A stretch of 14,828 nt of DNA from Saksenaea vasiformis B4078 (Eukaryota > Mucoromycota > Mucoromycetes > Mucorales > Saksenaeaceae), in the NCBI GenBank assembly GCA_000697055.1, contig JNDT01001671.1, positions 1 to 14,828 on the forward strand, written 5' to 3'. Each line of letters starts with the position of its first letter. The stretch's first letter is position 1. The notes beneath the pieces were generated by a model. The model made no database searches. It was not told the DNA's origin and was given only the letters and a program-made list of their open reading frames with translations. Shown here piece by piece: positions 8,429 through 14,828 of the stretch. Both the position numbers and the translations under genes were made by a program.

Positions 8429-8940
8429 TATAGATTTAAGCTGGGTTCAAGTTGGCTGACAGCCTTCTCTTCAAAGGATTTAACATCGCGAATTGGGAAT
8501 ACGCGCACCCCACGTAAGCAGTCCATGACGTCAGTAAGGTCGAGAAAAGCGGACTTACAATAATTGATAATGCCTCGACCGGCTTGGACTCAGGTTCTGA
8601 TACCCAACAAAAAGGGAGATTGGAAGTTTCTTAAGTTCATATCACCAGCAGGAAAATGTATCGTGCGTGTTGAAAACAACATTCCACCTTGCAGAGTTGG
8701 AATGCATAGCGAGAAAGGAGCCGGCGATTAGTGGTACCCGCCACTCTGGCAAAATCTACGTTACGAAGGATATCGTTCGGTGAAGCTTGATCTGCTATAC
8801 TGTTAATCATGAAGTAAATTTAGATTACAGGAAATATATGTTCACAGTATGCCGAGCCAAATTGAACCTGTTGGTACAGCTTGCTAGAATATAATTGCCC
8901 TAAGTGGTCAAAGCGTTACACAGCTGAAAAATTGATCGGC
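8429..8940. other. PSMA2 upstream region with ambiguous open stretches
   Basis: The proteasome promoter should lie here. Both strands also show protein-like stretches. The plus strand at 8579-8728 reads QVLIPNKKGDWKFLKFISP and ends GMHSEKGAGD before a stop. The minus strand reads LGQLYSSKLYQQVQFGSAY, then SPNDILRNVDFARVAG, then MLFSTRTIHFPAGDMNLR, and stops at 8590; the pieces are joined by a possible 51-nt and a possible 50-nt intron. Only one strand, at most, can be coding. I cannot decide which, and I recognise neither product. This may be the start of the decayed gene at 8941-9492, or a relic of another gene. Confidence 0.3.
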
Positions 8941-9492
8941 ATAGTACTCGCGGTTTGCAAAATTTTAGATGGTGTCAACTGAAGAGGATCAACAGCAATT
9001 GCCTCAAACCTCACTATGGCGCTCGAGTACCGCAATGAAGTTCTGCTTTATACTTGAGTATCTGGTTGTTTGGGACAGGAAGTCAAAACAGAAGACAGGT
9101 TTGTTGACTACCAAGTACACGCTGCCGATCTGCTCATCCATAAACAGACGACTGTTTCTTACATAGATATACAAGACAGGAAGCATATGTTCTTGTAAAT
9201 AGCATTACTCATACCGCAAAGACTCTCGCGCTGTTGACTACACGTCGGTTCGTGTGCTTAAAGACATGCGGATAAGCAGCCAGATGTTGTCTCGTTGAGA
9301 TGGTTGGTCATCATGAGATCGACGAAACCGTGAACAGCATAATGCTTGGTTTTGTGGTCGGTAGGTGAGAAGAGGGAAAAATAAATGGACGAAGCTTTTA
9401 CGGAGCGATCGCTGAAAAGTGAGATCGGCGGGATTGGCCTGAACTCTTCCGATTTCCGCCAACCGATATCATAGGCCCAAACTGTTTCTTGT
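8941..9492 (+). pseudogene. Decayed protein-coding region, unidentified
   Basis: Plus-strand frames read like protein but are broken. The first (about 9022-9189) reads MALEYRNEVLLYT, a stop, then GQEVKTEDRFVDYQVHAADL and SYIDIQDRKHMFL. A second (about 9216-9295) reads RKDSRAVDYTSVRVLKDMRI. After a frameshift near 9285 comes LVEMVGHHEIDETVNS, then IMLGFVVGR, an in-frame TGA, KINGRSFYGAIAEK, another in-frame TGA, then WPELFRFPPTDIIGPNCFL. The last 85 or so codons share one frame, interrupted only by two TGA codons, which argues for recent decay. I cannot name the family. An alternative is a real gene using TGA differently, but the intact genes in this window show no such code. The minus strand also has open stretches here, with less convincing composition. 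Confidence 0.5.
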
Positions 9493-9784
9493 AGACTCGT
9501 TAGTTGTCTACTACATGCCAGCTTACTATCTGTTGTTTTTTCATGCTAGTGCTGAGCTACCATGATAAGGTGGATTTCTGAATACGATCCTTCCCACGAT
9601 ATGGAAATCTGTGTAAGCAAATTATAGGACGGCAATAATATCACCAAAGCAACACGCATATCAGATGAGCTGTTTTAGATCCCAGACCATATAACCGCAG
9701 AGCAAGGTTTAAAAAGAAAAGAAAGAGCTATATATATAGTATGTTTTAATCAGTACTCAATTGAATCATTTAAAGTCTATTGTA
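9493..9784. other. Intergenic, downstream of the importin gene
   Basis: No gene is seen. It holds an AT-rich TATATATATAG tract at about 9730 and should contain the 3' UTR of the minus-strand importin gene. I saw no clear AATAAA polyadenylation signal on the minus strand next to the stop codon. Confidence 0.5.
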
Positions 9785-12700
9785 TCATTGCGCAGGTAAC
9801 TGTTGCATGAGCTCCATCAGTTGGGCGCGTGTTGCCTCACTTAATTGTTCTTCGTCAGAAAGAACATGGTTGAATATTTGGACAAATTGGGAAACGTGGC
9901 CAAGGACCTAAATACAGTGTGTCAGAAATAAAGTGCAACTCGTCTTCATGCAACTTACAAATGAATTATTTGATCGGAACAGTGCGATCAGACACTCAAA
10001 AACAGGTTCGTTCTCAGCAAAATCTGCTTTGAGGGGAAGGGCTCCGGCAAAGACAGGTAAAACTTGATCCAAAGGTACTGCGTCGCGGTTCCTCAAGATA
10101 AGGCGTGCAACAGCTCCTGTTGCGTTATCTGTGGTGTTTGGCAGCGCCTGGCCCTGGAACAGTGGGTGAAGTGCAGTCAAGATAGCAGGGTACTGACTAA
10201 AAGAGGTGTAAGTAAGTGGGAAACGATAATCAAAATGACTTACGAGCTGAGATCGATCTGGGAGTTCGCCACAAGGACACCCAAAGCGTATGCCGCATTA
10301 CTCTTGACGCCCTGATCTTCATCGCCGCATGCCTTAGTGAATAACTGCAACAGACGCTCGGTGTGTGGTGTTACTGCGGATTTGACACCAGTAATGCACT
10401 CTCCCAGGCAGCCGATGGCCATAGAACGCTCGGAGGAAGTCTTTGTCTTTTTCTGTGGTGAAGGAGAATAAGATCGCTGTACAATACGAATATAAGTAAT
10501 ACTTACGTAGTACTTGGAGATAAGAGGAAGGAAAACATTAAAGTAAGAAGAGAACTGTTCGCCAAGGACTTCGCAGAGTGCAGCAACGAGATCAGCAACA
10601 GCGCTAATAAGAAGTGACTCTGATTCTGCTTCCTCGTCTTCGTCAATGAAGTCTTCGTCATCAAAAGCTTGCTGGCAAATGGATCGCTTCTCAAAGACCT
10701 GGAGGACCAGCTCAGCAATATCATCCACATCTATACATGGAGCGTTCAGCACGTCAAATCGGTAAACATTTATCGCCACTTACGTTCAGCAATAATGGAC
10801 GGTCCCATAAGCTTGAGGGCCTGAATCAACTCGGAGCAGATCTGAACTACAACCATTCGGTCATCTTCGTCCTTCCACATTGTGATAATGTTAGGAACCA
10901 CCATAGTAGTCATGTTCTGCACATTCTCATGCACAGGGTAGGAGACTGGAAGGCCGGCACTCCAGTTTTCTTGACCGGAGATAATATAGAAGGTCTTCAA
11001 GAAAGAGAACAAACTAGAGACCACAGCCTTACGCACACCTTCGAAGAGATGCAGAGATAGTTTCGTCAGCTGCTCCACAGATTCCTCAATGTAAGGCAAG
11101 AAGTGTGTCTTTGTGTTCTCAAACAGTTCACCCAAAGCATCAGCTGCAAATTCCTTCTCATCGGCAATAGCAGAATTGTAGTTGAAGGCACTCATGTCGT
11201 CCTCTTCATCATCACCGTCGCCCAAAGTAAGATCAATTTCGGACTCCACATTGGGTTCGTCTTTCTCCTCAGCCTTACATGTTGAAAGAATGTATGGCAT
11301 GATGGTAGGCAAAAATGGGGCGAACTCCTCGCCAAAGACACGAGCAAGAATGGAGAAGAACGCGTACGAACATTCTCTCAGACGAGGAGAGTCGAGGTCG
11401 AGCTGCTGGATAGCAAGTGCCATGAGCTCCTGTGTAAATGGACGGAACAATTCAGCACCTGCGGCTTCGGCAATGGCACCAGCTGAATCGGTAGCCACAC
11501 CTCGCAAAAGTGCCTCATCCGTGCCAGCATTCAAAGACATCAGCATGCGGATACGGGGCAAAACTTGATCGAAGTAAGGTTGGAACGATTCACCAGCGGA
11601 ATGGGCAGCACTGCCGATAGCTGCAATCACTGTAGCCTTGGTTTCGGTTTGTGTAGCGTTGTCCAGAATGAACAGGAGCTTCTCCATCAGCATTGGGAGA
11701 TATCGGAGAACCTCATCGCCCAATCCTTCCAAAATGGCATCCAGTGCGTTACAAGCGTGCTTCGTCACTTCAGGGCTGGTATCGTTCATCAAGTTAAACA
11801 CCAAAGGAAGGAGTAATTCATGCTGTGCAGAGATTTCTGTAGGCAATTCTTCGGCAAGACAACCGAGGGTCATGCAGGCAGCACGACGAACCTTGATATC
11901 AGGGTCTTGAAGACCGGTGTGAACGATAGGCAAAAGCTCATCAAACTTGGGGCTCATGTACTCTGCGCAGCCTTCAACGATGACAGCAAAGGCCATCATA
12001 GCGGCCTTACGGAAGTTTGGATCAGGGTTTTGCATATAGCTTTGAACAAGAGGCATCACAATAGGGAAGACCTGTTGAGGAGGCATGTTGGTTGCGAGAG
12101 CATTCAAGACCTTGAAGGCAAGCTATACAATAGGTAGTTACTAAAGAACCAGTTTACTTTGCATGTGATAGGTACGTACACGAGAGGGAGAGTCTTCGTC
12201 GGCATCCTCAGGATCTTCCTCTGTTCCAACAGGCATCAAGTTCTCCACAATGAAACCGACAAGCTTCAAACTTCTGATCTTGTTCTGTTTGCTATATATA
12301 CGGTAAGCAAACCGCTTAGGACTCCTACATCCTAGACTTACTAGACAGCTGCCCACATCAAGAAAGAAAGAGCCATCACTCGAAGTGCGTCATCAAGTTC
12401 ACGGTTGGCACCGACGTTCAAGAAGAATTGGATCAACTCGACAAGATGGGTGTTCAACAGTGGCGCATCCTTTCACACAAATGGATAGATCTATTAGAGC
12501 AAGATTCTTTCTCTACCACAGCAACTTACCAGCATCAGCAGGGTATCAAACACGTCAAAAATATCGCGAGCATTTTCCTCATCGTTGTCGTTGAGGCACA
12601 ACTGCAATACGTTCACCATGGCTGGGATCATATCCTTGAACATTTTCTGCAAGCTGTTTGTAAGAATTTATCAATAAGTCATAAAAAAAAAGAACATACA

Positions 12701-13526
12701 ACGTTCTGCTTGTCTTCGGACTCGATGAACTCTCCAAGTTTTCCCAAGACCCTTTTAGATACAACGTGAGAAACTTTTTCATCTTTCCCTTCATCAGTCA
12801 CTTACGACACGGTTGTTACTCTCACAACTTTGCTTTCAGGATCGACAATCAACTTGTTGAATAGTTGGAACAACGGCGTAGTCTGCTCCATGAAAAAGTC
12901 GGCAATCACTTCAAATAGTGTATACAAACAGTAGATTCCCACTTCGCGATGAGCTGCGTTGGGACTGGAGCAGGATTCGTTTAGGAACACCATAAGCTGA
13001 GGCCACCTGTTCTCAGGTACATCAATACGCGCAACGGACGAAATAACGCGCGCAGCAGAATGACGAACAAGCTCCCTATACAAAAAGTCGATAAGTGTTG
13101 AGGATAAGAGTAGTTAATGCAATACACACTGCTGTTCATTAAGGGCCACCTGAAGTAATTGACCTCGAATAGTTTCTCTGGTGGGTTCCTGGACCTCATG
13201 CCACCATTTGGAGATACGTTTGCGGAGCTCGACCGCGGCAAGTTGACGCACTTGGAAATGTGGCGATCTACCAATGATCTGGACCAGAGCTGGCACACAG
13301 TCAGATGTAACATAGAATTGGCTGTTTAGCGCGTTAGTTGCCTATTTAGAGAAGTTAATACTATAGTACAAAAAGGACGGTTGGTTGTTTCTTTACATTT
13401 CGAATGGTTGCCGAATCCTGAGCTGATGCGAGCTGTGTCAACTGCTCATCGAGAGCTGCTACGAATTGCTATAATAAAAAAGTTTTTAAGTATATATGAG
13501 ACTTAGACAGCGGTCTATACCTCCAT
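9785..13526 (-). CDS. KAP123: Importin-beta family karyopherin, importin-4/Kap123 type, 1033 aa
   Basis: This is a HEAT-repeat nuclear import receptor that binds cargo (in yeast, ribosomal proteins and histones H3/H4) and RanGTP, and carries cargo through nuclear pores. My model has 13 coding exons: 13526-13521, 13468-13397, 13341-13130, 13075-12806, 12751-12700, 12646-12530, 12469-12342, 12291-12180, 12122-10784, 10730-10507, 10452-10244, 10196-9959 and 9907-9785. They sum to 3102 nt with phase kept throughout. The 12 introns are 46-60 nt. Family hallmarks are FQVRQLAAVELRKRIS near the N-terminus; PNFRKAAMMAFAVIVEGCAE and PDIKVRRAACMTLGCLAEEL in the middle; ACNALDAILEGLGDEVLRYL; an acidic loop DLTLGDGDDEEDDMS; then FIDEDEEAESES; then NAAYALGVLVAN and LPLKADFAENEPVFECL near the C-terminus. 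Length fits Kap123 (1113 aa) and importin-4 (1081 aa). The first coding exon is only ATGGAG. The open frames on the plus strand across 11103-12137 are antisense shadows. Assignment to Kap123/IPO4 rather than Kap121/IPO5 is from memory of the families. Confidence 0.92.
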
Positions 13527-14376
13527 ATCGCCTAAGCAAAAGAAGTGAAAGGAGTGAGACCACTTCGGTAAAATGCGAAATAAAAACTTTTTTCGTTTCG
13601 AGCAGTCAAGGCAACTGGAATCGGAGTCTCGAAAAAATGATCAGAGAGAGACACAAACACTCACCGTCAAAAACTGTGTTTACCCTATTTACCACTGCCC
13701 TAACAATCTAGAATTCTATAGTAATGTCCATTGTTATTTCTAGAAACATTTATATTAGTAAACTATCGTTTGTGGCTTTGTTGTTGGCAGATCTAAATAG
13801 ATTTTGCGTGTCTCCTGCCTTTATCTGAATTCCGTTTCTAATCTCACTACAAGCGAAAAAATTGTTTTTCATAAAAGTCTGACTTCAAAAAGCCTACGCA
13901 ACTCAACCTTCTTAACTCCACTATGTGCTAGGAAAATAAGGACCGGGAACCTTAAATAGGAGTTATTGATGTCAACCTATCGCCGCTGTAGTTTGTACAA
14001 CCTCGTCTCACAAAGCCGATCGGGAATCCGCAATTAGATCCTTTCGTCAGTTTGGTTGCGAATGATGTGCATGTGAGTTGTTGACGTTACATTGTTATCA
14101 GCGAATCTTCCTGGGATAAATCAAAAGATAATCAAAGTTATCCCATCGCTACGTCCATATCTATCTGCTACATTTACAGCTACGAACAATATCTTTTAGT
14201 TTTAGCGTAAACATTATTTATCAAATTGATCTTCTTAAAGATCCATAATTTACAAATGGAGACTGTTCAAAACAATTCAAATAAGGAAGTGATCGTCCAG
14301 AATCATCACTGCTTGCGAAATGGGATAACTGCAAAGATCTTGAGAACCTGAATTTTTTTTTTGAAACTTGGACCTA
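13527..14376. other. Intergenic region, importin promoter and unassigned DNA
   Basis: The 200 bp next to 13526 should hold the importin promoter and 5' UTR. I see no clear TATA box in the right orientation. The rest shows no open frame longer than chance. An 8-bp perfect inverted repeat, TGGGATAA at 14112-14119 and TTATCCCA at 14138-14145, could form a small hairpin. Confidence 0.5.
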
Positions 14377-14432
14377 TCATAAATTTCCCTGTTGCAATTG
14401 TTTATACCTGCCATCGCATGAACATTGCAAGG

Positions 14433-14538
14433 ATTTTAGGCGGCGCATCAAATCACACGACTGAGCAAACCGTGCCGCCTTTTCCTGGCTATTAACAACT
14501 CTACTGTTGTCTGAAAATGAGTTTGCGCCGCCTAAAAT
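14433..14538. repeat. 106-bp segment bounded by perfect 15-bp inverted repeats
   Basis: ATTTTAGGCGGCGCA at 14433-14447 and its exact reverse complement TGCGCCGCCTAAAAT at 14524-14538 enclose 76 bp. A third, related word GTGCCGCCTTTT lies inside at about 14474. The GC-rich arms stand out in AT-rich flanks. No target-site duplication is visible beside the arms (CAAGG on the left, GACTT on the right). It could be a very small inverted-repeat element or a strong stem-loop downstream of the Fanzor-like gene. Confidence 0.65.
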
Positions 14539-14632
14539 GACTTCTTGGGTCATACGAGAACTTACCGATGCGAACACCTAAAAGATCGATCAGTTAAATT
14601 GTTCTAAGCTTCACCTATCTCATGACAAGCTT

Positions 14633-14682
14633 ACCGTAAAAATCCTAATCCCCTCGAAAGGGGAACCCGTGTTCGTTACGGT
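14633..14682 (-). ncRNA. Candidate omega RNA (guide RNA scaffold) structure
   Basis: Ten bases past the nuclease stop, the minus strand can fold into two nested stems. The outer stem is ACCGTAA with TTACGGT (7 bp, plus positions 14676-14682 and 14633-14639). The inner stem is TCCCCT with AGGGGA (6 bp, plus 14659-14664 and 14649-14654) around a UUCG loop. TnpB and Fanzor nucleases use a structured RNA encoded at, or overlapping, the 3' end of their gene, with the guide further downstream. Position, strand and compact structure fit that, but no guide boundary can be read here. The donor of the 57-nt intron-like segment overlaps the end of the outer stem. Confidence 0.4.
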
Positions 14683-14691
14683 GATTTCTTT

Positions 14692-14828
14692 TCATTGTGA
14701 TCGTGGCTTTGAAAAACGCTGTGGTCTTCCTTCTCCGGCCCAGATCGACGCGGAAATTGCGAACATATTCTTACTCGCATTGACATCCCTCTGCCACAAC
14801 ATTCCACAGTGTTTGCAAACTAGAATGC
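14692..14828 (-). CDS. Fanzor/TnpB-like RNA-guided nuclease, C-terminal fragment
   Basis: The window edge cuts this gene; only the last 45 or so codons are seen. They contain VCKHCGMLWQRDVNASKNM, the end of the zinc ribbon (second Cys pair, CKHC) followed by the third RuvC motif with its acidic residue in RDVNAS..N. This arrangement is the hallmark of the C-terminus of TnpB/IS605 OrfB and of eukaryotic Fanzor proteins. The tail FAISASIWAGEGRPQRF and the stop at 14692 fit the Mucoralean members I remember. These enzymes cut DNA guided by an RNA made from the element's own 3' end. The aspartate and both cysteines are intact, so the visible part shows no decay. Activity cannot be judged without the upstream RuvC motifs. 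A prokaryotic-type TnpB is less likely in this eukaryotic context. Confidence 0.75.
   Translation of the reverse strand, partial: ILVCKHCGMLWQRDVNASKNMFAISASIWAGEGRPQRFSKPRSQ

Larger units (their letters stand above)
14377..14691 (-). other. Possible spliced 3' region of the Fanzor-like gene
   Basis: Downstream of the nuclease stop codon, the same frame continues as KEITVTNTGSPFEGIRIFT up to a GTAAGC donor. A 57-nt intron-like segment follows (14634-14578), with an AACTGAT branch-like word and a TTTTAG acceptor. The frame then stays open for 66 codons (VFASVSSRMTQEVILGG, later QEKAARFAQSCDLMRRL) and ends at TGA 14377. The intron matches the others in the window in size and signals, so the transcript is probably spliced here. 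Whether the reading frame means anything is unclear. It could be a spliced 3' UTR carrying the guide RNA, a C-terminal extension lost by a new stop codon, or chance. Confidence 0.3.

Noticed and set aside
10453..10506. Alternative acceptor TACAG in the importin intron before KKTKTSSER
   Set aside because: The later CACAG acceptor keeps phase and gives a 54-nt intron like the others.
11103..12137. Several overlapping plus-strand open frames of 60-128 codons
   Set aside because: They are antisense to the long importin exon, whose minus-strand HEAT-repeat reading is unmistakable.
14524..14560. Second intron directly after the 57-nt one (GTAAGTTC to ATTTTAG)
   Set aside because: It would be only about 34 nt and leave a 12-nt exon, shorter than any intron in the window.
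14740..14805. GTAAGAAT donor inside the Fanzor-like coding sequence
   Set aside because: It falls on the conserved ASKN codons; using it would remove the family-typical tail.
1..14828. tRNA, rRNA or CRISPR array
   Set aside because: No cloverleaf, rRNA motif or regularly spaced repeat-spacer pattern was seen by eye; the only regular array is the 25-bp tandem repeat, which has no spacers.

Overview
The window looks like nuclear DNA of an early-diverging fungus, most likely Mucoromycota. The evidence is AT-rich intergenic DNA, many very short introns (46-85 nt) with GTA/GTG donors and YAG acceptors, fungal-type housekeeping proteins, and the tail of a Fanzor/TnpB-like gene of a kind I associate with Mucoralean genomes. 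The lineage is inferred from general features; no marker in the window gives genus or species.

Left part (1 to about 5700) is a repeat graveyard with no intact gene. It holds several diverged copies of a dispersed repeat in which a TATA-like box lies about 45-70 bp before an AGTCTCAAAG core. It also holds pieces of an LTR-like sequence that starts TGTTACGCTG: one forward copy (about 2406-3215) and two reverse pieces (about 1700-2050 and 3687-4157). The two reverse pieces fit as halves of one older reverse copy, split by a later insertion that itself contains the forward copy. Four 25-bp tandem units lie at 1700-1799. At about 4860-5660 there are plus-strand fragments of a broken protein-coding gene that I cannot name.

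Middle part (5762 to 9785): an intronless F-box/leucine-rich protein gene (+) converges on PSMA2/PRE8, the alpha-2 subunit of the 20S proteasome (minus, five exons). Intron 1 of PSMA2 holds an exact GGTGGCAAA, the yeast proteasome-gene control element (PACE). Upstream of PSMA2, about 8941-9492 (+) holds a second decayed coding region with in-frame stops and a frameshift.

Right part (9785 to 14828): a complete importin-beta family gene of the importin-4/Kap123 type (minus). I resolved 13 coding exons that sum to 3102 nt (1033 aa), including a 6-nt first coding exon. Next comes about 850 bp without a recognised gene. The window ends in the C-terminus of a Fanzor/TnpB-like RNA-guided nuclease (minus strand, cut by the window edge). 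Just downstream of its stop is a compact two-stem structure that is a candidate omega RNA, then a 57-nt intron-like segment and a 106-bp region bounded by perfect 15-bp inverted repeats.

Two of the three intact genes act in protein turnover (F-box substrate adaptor, proteasome core) and one in nuclear import. Nothing shows that they are co-regulated. The most interesting material is the Fanzor tail with its structured 3' flank and the nested repeats on the left.
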